Shown here: positions 8,692 to 18,420 of the stretch, in pieces
Numbering within the stretch: the first letter of the stretch is position 1
Layout of the letters: each line of letters opens with the position of its first letter
From: Roseovarius gahaiensis
GTDB lineage: Bacteria > Pseudomonadota > Alphaproteobacteria > Rhodobacterales > Rhodobacteraceae
Length of the DNA stretch: 64,000 bases
Direction: 5' to 3'
Assembly: GCF_011601345.1 (NCBI RefSeq)
Contig: NZ_JAAORB010000004.1
Location: 120,177-184,176, forward strand
Translations under genes and position numbers: made by a program
The notes under the pieces: model-generated
The model's input: only the letters and a program-made list of their open reading frames with translations
What the model was told of the DNA's origin: nothing
Database searches by the model: none

Positions 8692-10758
8692 ATGCCCAAG
8701 GATACCACAGACGCGCCCGAAACGCTGCTGGACATTCGCAACCTTTCGGTTGATTTCCGCACGCCGCGGGGCCGGGTCAAGGCGCTGCGCGACTTCTCCT
8801 TTCCGATCCGCAAGAACAGGATCGTGGGGATCGTGGGCGAAAGCGGATCGGGGAAATCCACCGTGCTTTGGGCATTGCTGGGCCTACTGGCCAAGAACGC
8901 CGAAGTGACGGACGGCGAAGTCCGCTTTGGCGACCGCGACCTGCTGCACGCCAGCGAGGCGCAGCTGCGCGCCACCCGCGGCGAGGAAATATCGGTGGTC
9001 TTCCAAGACCCGATGACCAGCCAAATCCCGGTGCTGACCTATGGCCAGCAAATGCTGGACATCCTTTACCGGCGACCGGATGTGTCCACGGCCGAGAAAC
9101 GCCGCATGGCCGTCGAGATGCTGGGCAAAGTGGGCATCCCCGACCCGGACAAGCGGATCGACCAATATCCGCACCATTTTTCGGGCGGAATGCGTCAGCG
9201 GGCCGGGATCGCCATGGCGCTGCTGACCGGGCCACAGCTTTTGCTGGCGGATGAACCGACAACTGCGCTTGACGTGACAATGGAAGCGCAAATCATTCAC
9301 CTTTTGCAGGATCTCCAGAAGGAACTGGACGCAACAGTTGCCGTCGTTTCGCATAACCTTGGCCTGATTGCCGAGCTGTGCGACGACGTGATCATGATGT
9401 ATGCCGGCGAGGTCATCGAGGCAGGCGACGTGCGCGAAATCTTCCACAATGCGCAGCATCCCTATACCCGCGCGCTTTTGGAATGCGATCCGGCACGGAT
9501 CGACGATGTGTCGCGCAAACTGCCGGTGATCCCCGGCGATATCCCCGACCTGACCAAGGCGCTGTCGGGCTGCATCTTTGCGCCGCGCTGCCCGCGGGCG
9601 CTGCCCGCCTGTCAAGAGAAGATGCCGCCGGATGTGACCCGTGGCGAGATGAGCCTTGCGCGCTGTCACCTGCTGGACGGGCCGCACCATGACCCAAGCT
9701 GGCCGCCGCCGTTGGACGTTATGACCGTCGGGCAAGGCGACGCCGGTGCGGCCAAGCCCGCGCGCGCGATACGTGACGCTCCTCTGCTTGAGGTCACTGA
9801 TCTAAATGTCCAGTTCCAGACAGTCGGACCGCTGCGCGCGCGTCTGAACGGTATCCGCCAGCGCCACGTGGATGCTGTGCTTGATGTCAGCCTGTCCGTT
9901 GCCCCGGGCGAAACCGTCGGGCTGGTTGGCGAAAGCGGCTCGGGCAAGACGACACTGGGCCGCTGTGTGCTGAACCTTGTGCCGTCGCAAGCGGGCAGCG
10001 TGCGCTTCGAAGGCACAGAAACCCAGAATATGCCCGAACGACGATTCAAGCCGCTGCGCCGGGACATGGCAATGATGTTTCAGGATCCTGTCGGCTCGCT
10101 CAGCCCGCGCAAATCCGTGCGCGCCCTGATCACCGAACCCTTCCAGATTCACGGTATCGCCGGTGTTGATCTGGACAAAGAGGCCGAGCGGCTGGCCGAA
10201 ATGGTGCGCCTGCCCAAAGCCTTTCTGTCGCGATACCCCCATGAATTGTCAGGCGGGCAAGCTCGGCGTGTCGGCGTGGCCCGCGCACTGGCCCTGAACC
10301 CCAAGCTGATCATCGCCGACGAGCCTACCGCCGGGCTGGATGTGTCGGTGCAGGGCGAGATTCTCAATCTCATGGCCAATTTGCAGGCCGAGCACGAGCT
10401 GGGCTACCTGATCATCACGCACAACCTGCCCGTGGTGCGCCATATCGCCGACAGGCTGGCCATCATGTATCTGGGCCGCATCGTCGAAGAGGGGCGGACC
10501 GACGAAGTCTTTGCACGGCCTGTTCATCCCTACACGCAGGCCCTTGTCCAAGGCGTGCCGCAGCCCGACCCGGATCGCCGCCGCGTGCATGTATCAATCT
10601 CGGGCGAGGTGCCAAGCTTGCTTAATCGGCCCAAGGGCTGCGATTTCGCAGGCCGCTGTCCGTTTGCACAGGATCGTTGCAGGGCCGAGAAGCCACCTCA
10701 TATGACGATGCCGGACGGGCGGCGACATGCTTGCCATTTCCCACTTGTCCAGTCGTGA
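8692..10758 (+). CDS. Fused double ATP-binding protein of peptide ABC transporter
   Basis: A 688-residue protein joining two complete ABC ATPases (DppD-DppF type) in one chain. Start is ATG 8692 behind GGGGAAAGGAC. Half 1: Walker A GESGSGKST, signature FSGGMRQR, Walker B LLLADEPTTALD, then the oligopeptide C-terminal Cys-rich segment (SGCIFAPRCPRALPACQ). Half 2: Walker A GESGSGKTT, signature LSGGQARR, Walker B LIIADEPTAGLD, and again CDFAGRCPFAQDRC. Both Cys clusters are typical of oligopeptide-type ATPases. It powers the two permeases upstream. Confidence 0.92.
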   Translation: MPKDTTDAPETLLDIRNLSVDFRTPRGRVKALRDFSFPIRKNRIVGIVGESGSGKSTVLWALLGLLAKNAEVTDGEVRFGDRDLLHASEAQLRATRGEEISVVFQDPMTSQIPVLTYGQQMLDILYRRPDVSTAEKRRMAVEMLGKVGIPDPDKRIDQYPHHFSGGMRQRAGIAMALLTGPQLLLADEPTTALDVTMEAQIIHLLQDLQKELDATVAVVSHNLGLIAELCDDVIMMYAGEVIEAGDVREIFHNAQHPYTRALLECDPARIDDVSRKLPVIPGDIPDLTKALSGCIFAPRCPRALPACQEKMPPDVTRGEMSLARCHLLDGPHHDPSWPPPLDVMTVGQGDAGAAKPARAIRDAPLLEVTDLNVQFQTVGPLRARLNGIRQRHVDAVLDVSLSVAPGETVGLVGESGSGKTTLGRCVLNLVPSQAGSVRFEGTETQNMPERRFKPLRRDMAMMFQDPVGSLSPRKSVRALITEPFQIHGIAGVDLDKEAERLAEMVRLPKAFLSRYPHELSGGQARRVGVARALALNPKLIIADEPTAGLDVSVQGEILNLMANLQAEHELGYLIITHNLPVVRHIADRLAIMYLGRIVEEGRTDEVFARPVHPYTQALVQGVPQPDPDRRRVHVSISGEVPSLLNRPKGCDFAGRCPFAQDRCRAEKPPHMTMPDGRRHACHFPLVQS

Positions 10759-10785
10759 CACACATCAAATAAAGAGAAGATCACA

Positions 10786-12213
10786 ATGAGTTACGGTATC
10801 TATATCGGACGCAACCACACAGCCGACGGGGTGGCCTACCTGGCCGGTTATGGGGATGAGCCAAGCAGTCACTGGCTGGAAATATGCCCGCGCGCCGAAC
10901 ATCCACAGGGGGCGACCGTCACGGTGGGCGTGACCCCGCAAGCCGATATGCCGGGCCATCTTGGTAGCATTCCACAAGCCCCTAAGACGCTGCGCAATAT
11001 GCGGGTGAGCTATAGCTATTATCTTGGAGTCCCGGCCCCGCTGACCAATGGCGGGCTGAACGAATGTGGCGTGGCCGTGCGCGACATCTGGTCCACCTCA
11101 CGGGCCGATTTGATCGAGATGACGCCCAAGGATCAGAGCGGGCCAAACTATTCCGACCTTGCCCGATTGGTGGTGGAGCGGGCCCGCACTGCCCGCGAAG
11201 GTGTCGAGCTGATCGGCACGCTGATCGCCACGCATGGCTATTCCACCTATGGCGGCAATTCCCACATAATCGCCGACCCTGACGAGGCTTGGGTGGTGAT
11301 TGAGTTTGCCGGCGGCAAGGGCCTTTGGTGTGCCGAACGGCTGGGCCCGGACAGCATCCGGGCCTCGCGACCGGGCTATATTGGCACGGTTCCAGACGCC
11401 CCGACCGAAGATTTCCTGTGTCCGCCGCATTTCTTCGACACGGCCCGCGAGATGGGCTGGTGGTCGCCGGATGATGGCCCGTTTCATGTCAATCATGTCT
11501 ATGGTGACGGCAAGCACCGTTGGGATGGCGTCGCCTGGATCGAGGACGAAATGCGCAGCCGCGCCGCGCGGCCGGGCAAGATCGGTCTGGAGGATGTATT
11601 CTGGTCGATCAGCACAGAGCGCCTGACCGGCGACACCGCCGGGTATGGGCAGGTTGTGCCGCTTGTCCATCCCAAGCATGATGCGCTGCGCATGATGTGG
11701 CATGCGCCGGTCGGGCCGGTCACCGCGCCGCTGTTGCCGGTCTTTATGGGGCAGACTTCGGTGCCGCCTGCATGGCAGCAGCACCGCTACCTGACAACCG
11801 GCGAAAGCCATCGCTTTCTGGACTGTCGAAAGGCGGACAAAGACCCCGATACGGTTTCGCTGGTCCCACAGGGCATCGAAACCGGCCCCTCGGCCTTCAG
11901 CGACTTCAAACGGCTGATGCATCTTGCCTTCCAAACGCCGGACCCGATCCTGCAGGAAGTCTGGACGCACTGGCGCGCGATCGAGGCGCACACGAATACG
12001 GAACTGCCCGATATTGTGCGCGCGGCATCGCGTCTGCTGGATGCCGACGAAGCGACGCTGGCATCACGGGTTTTGACAGAGTTCAATCATGCACGGTTTG
12101 ACCGGGCCTTGACCGATTGCAATGCGCTCGCGGATGCGGCCTATGCCCGATTGCGCGCACTTGGCGCGTTAAACATGACCACAACGCCCCTGTCACCGGA
12201 ACAGATATGGTAG
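10786..12213 (+). CDS. C69 (U34)-type Ntn-hydrolase with Ser at the nucleophile position
   Basis: A 475-residue member of the C69/U34 dipeptidase-acylase family of N-terminal nucleophile hydrolases. The N-terminus MSYGIYIGRNHTADG aligns with the usual M-C-T-T-I-L-V-G-K-N start, placing Ser2 (AGT) where Cys is normally found. Met removal would expose Ser2 directly. Other family-like segments include GLNECGVAVRD, VELIGTLIATHG and DPDEAWVVIEFAGGKGLWCAERL. It is the last gene of the peptide uptake operon, so it probably cleaves an imported amide or dipeptide. A serine Ntn-hydrolase or an altered specificity is plausible. Confidence 0.82.
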   Translation: MSYGIYIGRNHTADGVAYLAGYGDEPSSHWLEICPRAEHPQGATVTVGVTPQADMPGHLGSIPQAPKTLRNMRVSYSYYLGVPAPLTNGGLNECGVAVRDIWSTSRADLIEMTPKDQSGPNYSDLARLVVERARTAREGVELIGTLIATHGYSTYGGNSHIIADPDEAWVVIEFAGGKGLWCAERLGPDSIRASRPGYIGTVPDAPTEDFLCPPHFFDTAREMGWWSPDDGPFHVNHVYGDGKHRWDGVAWIEDEMRSRAARPGKIGLEDVFWSISTERLTGDTAGYGQVVPLVHPKHDALRMMWHAPVGPVTAPLLPVFMGQTSVPPAWQQHRYLTTGESHRFLDCRKADKDPDTVSLVPQGIETGPSAFSDFKRLMHLAFQTPDPILQEVWTHWRAIEAHTNTELPDIVRAASRLLDADEATLASRVLTEFNHARFDRALTDCNALADAAYARLRALGALNMTTTPLSPEQIW

Positions 12214-12489
12214 GATCAAAAATATCGGGCCACGCCTAAGCGCCAAGCTGGAAACCGTTTTGTTGGAACCAAACGGCATGATCCCGTTGCGTCGCGGTGT
12301 CGTCGGCGACATGTGCAATCCGGCAGGCTAAGGCTGCATCACCCAAGATGCGGCCATCCTCCGCAGGTGCAGGAAAACGGGCCTCGCGCGTCTGCCGCGA
12401 CCAAGCAAATCATGCGCGAGGCCGCGGCGATTGGACACTTGGGCAGGCCCTATGACTGCGCGGGCCTGCTGGACGGGGGGCGGCGGGGC

Positions 12490-13269
12490 TCAGCCCGCAT
12501 CACCCTCGGACACAAGTCGTGACAGGTCTGCCGCCGCAGCATGCATCGAAGGCAGATATTCCAACGCGCGTGCGATGTCGAAACGTTGCGTCGGCGCGTG
12601 AAAGGCCAGCGTCGCCATCAGACGGTCGTTCGTATCAAGGATCGGCACGGCAAGCGCGATCATGTCGCGCATGAATTCCTCGCGATCAATCGAATAGCCC
12701 TGCGTGCGCACGCTGGCGATCTCTGTCATCAGTTCGTCGGCACCGGTCAGGGTATTGGGCGTCCGCGCCTCAAGGTTGGTCGCGGCAAGGTATTTCGCAA
12801 GGTGCGTCTTTGTCAGTGACGACAGGTACATCTTGCCGCTTGCCGTGCAGTAGAACGGCACGCGCGTGCCGATGGGCAATTGGATCCGCAGCGGCCATTC
12901 GGTCTCGACCCGCTCCAGATAGATCATCGCGTCGCGATCTGGCAGGGCAATGTTGCAGGTCTCGCCGATCTCGCTGCTCAGCCGTTTGAGAATGGCCTGC
13001 CGCGCGGTGCGGATGCGCAGCGAAGACAGGATGCCGCCCGCCATGGTGCGCAACCGGGGGCCGGGCGAATAGGTCCGCCCATCCATGTCGCGCTGCAAAA
13101 AGCCTTCGTCCTCCAGCGTGGCAAACAGCCGGTGGATCGTTGGCTTGGGCAGGCCGAGGGCGGCGTTCACATCCGTGGGCGTGACCGGCACGCCTGCCTT
13201 GGCGATTTCTTCAATCACCAAAAGCAAGCGCAGGTTTGTGGGGATTGTCCCCGTGTTGTCCCCGTCCAT
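12490..13269 (-). CDS. iseR: IclR-family regulator of the sulfonate (isethionate) module
   Basis: A 259-residue IclR protein: N-terminal winged HTH (about residues 10-75, TPTDVNAALGLPKPTIHRLFATLEDEGFL) and a C-terminal ligand-binding domain (about 90-250). It lies 13 bp behind the TRAP large permease gene on the same strand, so it is probably the last gene of the dctPQM-type operon. An IclR-like box lies between the divergent starts of the TRAP operon and the GMC dehydrogenase. From what I know of isethionate clusters an IclR regulator (IseR) is usual. The symbol rests on this context, not on a unique motif. Confidence 0.72.
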   Translation of the reverse strand: MDGDNTGTIPTNLRLLLVIEEIAKAGVPVTPTDVNAALGLPKPTIHRLFATLEDEGFLQRDMDGRTYSPGPRLRTMAGGILSSLRIRTARQAILKRLSSEIGETCNIALPDRDAMIYLERVETEWPLRIQLPIGTRVPFYCTASGKMYLSSLTKTHLAKYLAATNLEARTPNTLTGADELMTEIASVRTQGYSIDREEFMRDMIALAVPILDTNDRLMATLAFHAPTQRFDIARALEYLPSMHAAAADLSRLVSEGDAG

Positions 13270-13282
13270 CGAAACCCCACCG

Positions 13283-14644
13283 TCATCGGTTCGGCAACAG
13301 CGCCGTTGAAAATTCAGGCACCAACGCGATTATGAACCAGACCGTCAGCAGTGCCACCAGATACGGCAGCGTGTAGCGCAAAAGCCGGAAGTAGGGAACG
13401 CCCGTCACGCCGGATGCGACATAGAGATTCAGACCATAGGGTGGTGTGACGAACCCGATGGACGCCCCGACAAGGAAGATCACCGCGAATTGCACCGGCT
13501 CGACGCCCACCGAATGCGCAATCGGTGCAAGGATCGGCGCAAGGATGATCGTCACTGGCAGGCTTTCCAGCACCATACCGCAGACAAAAACGATCGCCAT
13601 CGACGTGAAAAGCACCGCGTAATACCCGCCCATCGAGGTTACGAAATCGCCGATCAGTTCCTGCGCGCCCAGCACCGACAAGATCTGCTGCATCACCACC
13701 GACACCGCGATGAGCGGCGCAAGAATGCCTGTGATCTGCGCCGAGCGCATGGTGATCGAAGGCAACTCCAGCGGGCTGAACCCTTCGACCACCAGCATTT
13801 CCGAGACGCGCTTTTCGCTCACGTCGCGGCCTTTGGCCCCGCCCATGATCTTGTAGAGCGGCAGGCTTATAAAGCCCACGATCACGCAGAAGCCCACGGT
13901 CACGCCCGCCGCCTCTGTGGGTGAGAATTTTCCGGTGTAAATGCCCCAGAGAACCAGGCCGATGGCAAAAAAGCCAAGCCATGCGCCGATGGCGGTTTTG
14001 ATCACCCGCATCGGGCTAAGTGCGATGAGAATGCCCCACTTGTTGCTCCAGCAGATCAGGAAGGCGGCGAACATCATCGCGCCCACCATCATCGCACCGG
14101 GGATGATGCCGGCGACGAACAGCTCGGAAATCGGCAGATTGAGCAGGAAGCCATAGACGATGAAAATGATCGAGGGCGGGATGATGATACCCACCGTGCC
14201 GCCCGCCGCCGCCGTCGCCGCCGAGAACCGCTCATCGTAGCCGCCTTTGACCATTTCGGGATGCAGCATCGAGCCGATCGTGGCCGTGGTGGCCGAATTG
14301 GAGCCGGAGATCGCGGCGAAAAGCCCGCAAGCGCCAAGTGACGCCATCGCCAGCCCGCCACGGATCCAGCCAAGGCAGGCATAGGCGAAATCGCTCAGGC
14401 GTCGTGCGATGCCCGAGCGGTTGATCAGGTCGCCCGTCAGGATGAAGAGTGGCATCGCCAGCAGCGCAAACCCGTCGGTGAACACATCCGCCAGCGCGCC
14501 GCCGATATTCTGCAATGGCATCCCAAGCACGAAGGAGACGCCGATCACCCAGTAGCCGATCACCAGAAAGACCGGCACGCCGAGCATGAAGAGAAGGGTC
14601 ACCCCTATAGAAATGAGCGTGACAAGCGTTGAAGGGTCGGTCAT
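13283..14644 (-). CDS. TRAP transporter large permease (DctM family)
   Basis: A 453-residue protein with about 12 hydrophobic segments. Family hallmarks are visible: FALLAMPLFILTGDLINRSGIARRL near residue 70, the GSNSATTATIGSMLHPEMVKGGYDERFSAA region, and the C-terminal VTPPYGLNLYVASGV. DctM proteins carry the Na+-coupled transport path. It ends the TRAP operon with the small permease (2-bp gap) and the binding protein. The neighbouring GMC dehydrogenase and Xsc suggest isethionate as substrate (IseKLM-type system). Confidence 0.9.
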   Translation of the reverse strand: MTDPSTLVTLISIGVTLLFMLGVPVFLVIGYWVIGVSFVLGMPLQNIGGALADVFTDGFALLAMPLFILTGDLINRSGIARRLSDFAYACLGWIRGGLAMASLGACGLFAAISGSNSATTATIGSMLHPEMVKGGYDERFSAATAAAGGTVGIIIPPSIIFIVYGFLLNLPISELFVAGIIPGAMMVGAMMFAAFLICWSNKWGILIALSPMRVIKTAIGAWLGFFAIGLVLWGIYTGKFSPTEAAGVTVGFCVIVGFISLPLYKIMGGAKGRDVSEKRVSEMLVVEGFSPLELPSITMRSAQITGILAPLIAVSVVMQQILSVLGAQELIGDFVTSMGGYYAVLFTSMAIVFVCGMVLESLPVTIILAPILAPIAHSVGVEPVQFAVIFLVGASIGFVTPPYGLNLYVASGVTGVPYFRLLRYTLPYLVALLTVWFIIALVPEFSTALLPNR

Positions 14645-14645
14645 G

Positions 14646-15314
14646 TCAGTCGCCTCCGATCACGGCTTGGGTGATAAGCGTGTTGCCCCGCCTGAAATTG
14701 GCGATATCGGTCAGCAGGTTTTCAATCACCCGCGCCACCAGTGTTGTGAACGCCAGCGGCACCGACAGCAGGAACCACCATTGCATGATGTTGTCCGTGC
14801 CCAGCATGATCTGAAAATTCGCGGCCGAGTTAGCCGCCACCTTGGTCGCGGTCACGACCACCACCCAAGAAAATCCAATCCACATCACCGCATCCAGCGT
14901 CAGGCATGCCATCTGACCCGCCCGTGGCATGGCGGTGCGGAATTCATTAAACGCCAGATGCGTGCGCAACTTGACGTTATAGCTGCACCCGAACCACGTC
15001 ATAATGAGGAACAGGAACGGCGGCAGCGTGGTCGACCAAGGTGCCTGCTGCGACAGGACGAAGCGGCGAAACACCTCGACGAAAATGATCCCACCAATGG
15101 CGAGGTAGGACACGACCATAAGCGTCTGTTCAAGGTTACGCTCGGTCCACGGCACGACGCGATAGAGCACAAGAAAAACCATTGCCAGCGCCAGCATCGC
15201 GATCAGCCCCAGCGGCCAAGCCGCCGGTGCACGCATTGCTTCGCTCAACATCCATGAATCGCCCGCAGCGAGGGCACTCAGGATGTCCCCCGTGCCCTGA
15301 AACCAACCGGTCAT
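14646..15314 (-). CDS. TRAP transporter small permease (DctQ family)
   Basis: A 222-residue membrane protein with about four to five helices, slightly longer than the usual DctQ of about 170-200 residues. The start is placed at the second ATG (15314) because GGAGG sits seven bases before it; the ATG at 15320 is too close to that ribosome binding site. It shows FVEVFRRFVLSQQAPWST and the TWFGCSYNVKLRTHLAFNEF segment typical of DctQ loops. It bridges the binding protein and the large permease. Confidence 0.82.
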   Translation of the reverse strand: MTGWFQGTGDILSALAAGDSWMLSEAMRAPAAWPLGLIAMLALAMVFLVLYRVVPWTERNLEQTLMVVSYLAIGGIIFVEVFRRFVLSQQAPWSTTLPPFLFLIMTWFGCSYNVKLRTHLAFNEFRTAMPRAGQMACLTLDAVMWIGFSWVVVVTATKVAANSAANFQIMLGTDNIMQWWFLLSVPLAFTTLVARVIENLLTDIANFRRGNTLITQAVIGGD

Positions 15315-15370
15315 GCCCATTCCTCCCTTTGGGTTGCCGTATGTCTTGGCCGCACGTCACGGCGGCTTGA

Positions 15371-15394
15371 GGTCGGGCCGCATACGGCCCGACC
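15371..15394 (-). repeat. Perfect 10-bp hairpin after the TRAP binding-protein gene
   Basis: GGTCGGGCCG (15371-15380), loop CATA, CGGCCCGACC (15385-15394). It lies in the 93-bp gap between the binding-protein gene and the small permease gene. No T run is present. Likely protects the upstream mRNA end, allowing more binding protein than permease. Confidence 0.6.
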
Positions 15395-15407
15395 CTATGC
15401 TAGGTGA

Positions 15408-16643
15408 TCATGCCGAACGCCACCAGCGGCGCGGCTCGACATTCTCGGGCAGCGTATCCACGGGAATCTGGCGCGCGGTGTCGTAGATCTCTTGATAGGT
15501 GTCGATGCCACCGGCCCAGTTGTTGAGCCGCTCGCGCCACTGCGCCCAAGGCTCGGGGTTGAACTCGGGCGAGCACATCTCTTCGGCCATCTTGATCTGA
15601 TCGTCTGCAAGGAACGCAGGACGCACGTCATGCTGGTCAAAGATCGTGCCGGGAAGCTGCGGGTCAGAGAAGCCCACCGTCTTGACCAACGCCGCCTCGT
15701 TGGCCGCCTGCACGTGAACCTGTGCCAAATAAGCCGATTCCATGATCGCGTCCTGCAGATGCGGTTCCATCTCGTCAAAGACCCGCGCCGACATCGACGT
15801 GTGCTCCGTGCCGCAGAAGAACTTGAGGTCGACCGACTGGCTCACAACCGGCGACATGTTGGCATAGGCCACGGCAGACGCCCAAGTTTCGGCGCCGTCG
15901 ATCAGACCCTGCTTGAGACCGTCAAGCGTTTCTTCCCACGCCACCGGCACTGGGTTCAGGTTCAGCTGTTGCATCGCGATGCGGCCAAGTTGTGTGCCCG
16001 TCACACGGTTCTTGGTGCCAAAAAGCTCTTCCAGCTTGGTGACAGTGGGCTTATCGGCAAAGTTGCTGCCAAGCTGGATGCCGCGCAGTTCACAATGGCT
16101 GAAGAGGAACTTCAGACCGTGCCGCTTTTCCAACGGATCGCGCAGGATGCGCTGCGATTCCGGCGAGTACAGGAAATGATACTGCGATGCCCGGCTGGGG
16201 AACATATAGGCGTAGTCGAGCACGTTGAGATAGGGCGCGCCACCAGCCGAGTTCTGCGTCGAGGCGGCATACATGTCGATCACGCCGGTCTGGGCCTTTT
16301 CGACACAGTTCAACTGGCCGCAGATTTGGTTATCACCGATGAATTCCACGCGGATTTCACCTTCGGTCCGCTCCTCCAGATCGCGGGCAAACTCCAGAAC
16401 ACCGGCGCGTTCAATCAGAAGGTTCTGCGCATTGAAGCCAGCCGCGCCCAATTTCAGCGTGTGTTTTGGCTCTTTGGCAAACCGCTTTTCATAGGTGCTT
16501 TCGGCTGCACGGGCGACCGAAGACAGCGACACCGCCCCCGTCAGCGCCCCGGCGCCCAAAACCACGGATGACAGGCCGAACTGACCTGACAGGCGAAACA
16601 GATCCCTGCGGGAAATCCCGCTGAGGGCTTTCGATGCTTTCAT
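15408..16643 (-). CDS. TRAP transporter substrate-binding protein (DctP family)
   Basis: A 411-residue periplasmic binding protein with a twin-arginine signal (R12-R13 in ISRRDLFRLSG, then a hydrophobic region ending near SVARAAE). The DctP fold signature includes FIGDNQICGQLNCVEKAQTGVIDMYAAS, GTQLGRIAMQQLNLNPVPVAWEETLDGLKQGLIDGAET and DAIMESA. Tat export is common for this TRAP subgroup. The arrangement binding protein, small permease, large permease, IclR on one strand and dehydrogenase plus Xsc on the other points to a C2 sulfonate, most likely isethionate. Confidence 0.88.
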   Translation of the reverse strand: MKASKALSGISRRDLFRLSGQFGLSSVVLGAGALTGAVSLSSVARAAESTYEKRFAKEPKHTLKLGAAGFNAQNLLIERAGVLEFARDLEERTEGEIRVEFIGDNQICGQLNCVEKAQTGVIDMYAASTQNSAGGAPYLNVLDYAYMFPSRASQYHFLYSPESQRILRDPLEKRHGLKFLFSHCELRGIQLGSNFADKPTVTKLEELFGTKNRVTGTQLGRIAMQQLNLNPVPVAWEETLDGLKQGLIDGAETWASAVAYANMSPVVSQSVDLKFFCGTEHTSMSARVFDEMEPHLQDAIMESAYLAQVHVQAANEAALVKTVGFSDPQLPGTIFDQHDVRPAFLADDQIKMAEEMCSPEFNPEPWAQWRERLNNWAGGIDTYQEIYDTARQIPVDTLPENVEPRRWWRSA

Positions 16644-16715
16644 GATATCCTCCCTTATTGCGCAATTTTGATACTTGCAGTCTCAATATTGATCGACATA
16701 TGCTCAACCTGGCAA

Positions 16716-16728
16716 GGAAAATATTTCC
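16716..16728. promoter_or_regulatory. Candidate IclR-type operator in divergent promoter
   Basis: GGAAAATATTTCC is a dyad with 5-bp arms. It differs in one base from the core of the E. coli IclR consensus as I recall it (GGAAATNATTTCC). It lies between the TRAP binding-protein start (16643) and the GMC dehydrogenase start (16761), about 33 bp before the latter. A bound regulator here could control both arms of the module. Confidence 0.5.
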
Positions 16729-16760
16729 CCGCACACAATTTGGGCAAAGGGCGGTCGAAA

Positions 16761-18386
16761 ATGTCGGAAATATCAGCGGATTACGTAATCGTTGGGGCGG
16801 GCTCTGCTGGATGTGTGCTTGCGAATCGCCTCTCTGCCGATCCGAATATCACTGTCATTCTGATGGAAGCGGGCGGGCGTGACTGGAATCCATGGATCCA
16901 TATCCCGGTCGGCTATTTCAAAACCATGCACAACCCGTCGGTGGACTGGTGTTACCGCACCGAGCCTGATCCGGGCCTGAATGGCCGTGCGCTTGACTGG
17001 CCGCGCGGCAAGGTGCTGGGGGGGTCGTCCTCGCTCAATGGGCTGCTTTACGTGCGCGGCCAGCCGCAGGATTACGACCGCTGGGCGCAGAAGGGCAATC
17101 CGGGCTGGGGCTGGGACGAGGTGCTGCCGCTCTTCAAGCGATCCGAATGCCAAGAGCGTGGCGCGGATGAGTTTCATGGCGACGCCGGGCCGCTTTCGGT
17201 CTCGAACATGCGGCTACAACGCCCCATCTGCGACGCCTGGGTCGCCGCCGCACAAGAGGCCGGCTATCCGTTCAACCCCGATTACAACGGCGCAACACAG
17301 GAAGGCGTGGGATATTTTCAGCTCACCGCGCGCAAGGGGCGGCGCTGTTCGTCGGCCGTGGCCTTTCTCAACCCAGTCCGCAAGCGCGAGAACCTGACCA
17401 TCCTGACACGGGCACAGGCCAGCCGAGTCGTTTTCGACGGCACCCGCGCCACCGGGGTGGCTTATCGCGACCGGGCGGGCGCCGAGCATGTGGTCACCGC
17501 CGGGCGAGAGGTCATCCTATCCTCCGGCGCCATCGGATCGCCGCATCTTCTGATGCTCTCGGGATTGGGCGAGGCCGCACACCTCAAGGCATGTGGCATC
17601 GAGGTGCTGCGCGACCTGCCCGGCGTGGGCGGCAACATGCAAGACCACCTTCAGGCCCGGCTGGTGTTCAAGTGCAATGAACCCACGCTGAACGACGAGG
17701 TGCGCAGCCTCTACAATCAGGCGCGCATTGCGCTCAAATACGCGATGTTCCGGGCCGGGCCGATGGCGATGGCCGCAAGCCTTGCAACCGGCTTTATGCG
17801 CACCGGCCCGCATGTCGAAACGCCCGACATCCAGTTCCACGTGCAACCTTGGTCAGCCGACAGCCCCGGCGAGGGGGTCCATCCCTTCTCGGCCTTTACG
17901 ATGTCGGTTTGTCAGCTGCGCCCCGAAAGCCGCGGCAAGATCCGTCTCGCCCCGGACGATCCAACCGGATACCCGAAAATCCACCCCAACTACCTTTCGA
18001 CCGAGACCGACTGTCGAACGATCGTCGAAGGCGTCAGGATCGCCCGGCGCATCGCACGCCACGCACCGCTCGACAGCAAGATCTCCGAAGAGTTCCGCCC
18101 CGACGCGTCGCTTGATCTCGACGACTACGAGGGCACGCTGGATTGGGCGCGCAACTATTCCACGACGATCTACCACCCCACCGGCACCTGCAAGATGGGG
18201 CCCGGCGGGGATGCGGTGGTGGATGCCCGTCTGCGCGTGCACGGCATCACCGGCCTGCGCGTCGCGGATTGCTCGATCATGCCCGAGATCGTTTCGGGCA
18301 ACACCAACGCCCCGGCGATCATGATCGGCGAAAAAGCCGCCGACATGATCCGCGAGGATCACAGCGCGGGCGCCCGCGCCACCTAA
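16761..18386 (+). CDS. iseJ: GMC-family flavin dehydrogenase, candidate isethionate dehydrogenase
   Basis: A 541-residue FAD enzyme of the glucose-methanol-choline family. ATG 16761 gives the usual start just before the FAD-binding motif [16 protein letters not shown]. Other hallmarks are [19 protein letters not shown], the second GMC signature [17 protein letters not shown], and the C-terminal active-site pair His472 ([10 protein letters not shown]) and Asn516 (SGNTNAPA). Choline dehydrogenase is the default annotation for this family. The gene is 34 bp before xsc and divergent from a TRAP system. Known IseJ is a GMC-type membrane-associated isethionate dehydrogenase giving sulfoacetaldehyde, so that role is inferred. 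Confidence 0.72.
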   Translation: MSEISADYVIVGAGSAGCVLANRLSADPNITVILMEAGGRDWNPWIHIPVGYFKTMHNPSVDWCYRTEPDPGLNGRALDWPRGKVLGGSSSLNGLLYVRGQPQDYDRWAQKGNPGWGWDEVLPLFKRSECQERGADEFHGDAGPLSVSNMRLQRPICDAWVAAAQEAGYPFNPDYNGATQEGVGYFQLTARKGRRCSSAVAFLNPVRKRENLTILTRAQASRVVFDGTRATGVAYRDRAGAEHVVTAGREVILSSGAIGSPHLLMLSGLGEAAHLKACGIEVLRDLPGVGGNMQDHLQARLVFKCNEPTLNDEVRSLYNQARIALKYAMFRAGPMAMAASLATGFMRTGPHVETPDIQFHVQPWSADSPGEGVHPFSAFTMSVCQLRPESRGKIRLAPDDPTGYPKIHPNYLSTETDCRTIVEGVRIARRIARHAPLDSKISEEFRPDASLDLDDYEGTLDWARNYSTTIYHPTGTCKMGPGGDAVVDARLRVHGITGLRVADCSIMPEIVSGNTNAPAIMIGEKAADMIREDHSAGARAT

Positions 18387-18420
18387 CTCCGACATACAAT
18401 CGTGAAAGGATTCACACGCC

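Noticed and set aside
12214..12489. Possible gene remnant between the C69-type gene and iseR
   Set aside because: A short open frame is present, but the translation resembles no family and has no ribosome binding site.
15492..16571. 359-codon plus-strand frame opposite the TRAP binding-protein gene
   Set aside because: No domain and no ribosome binding site, while the minus strand encodes a Tat-exported DctP protein.
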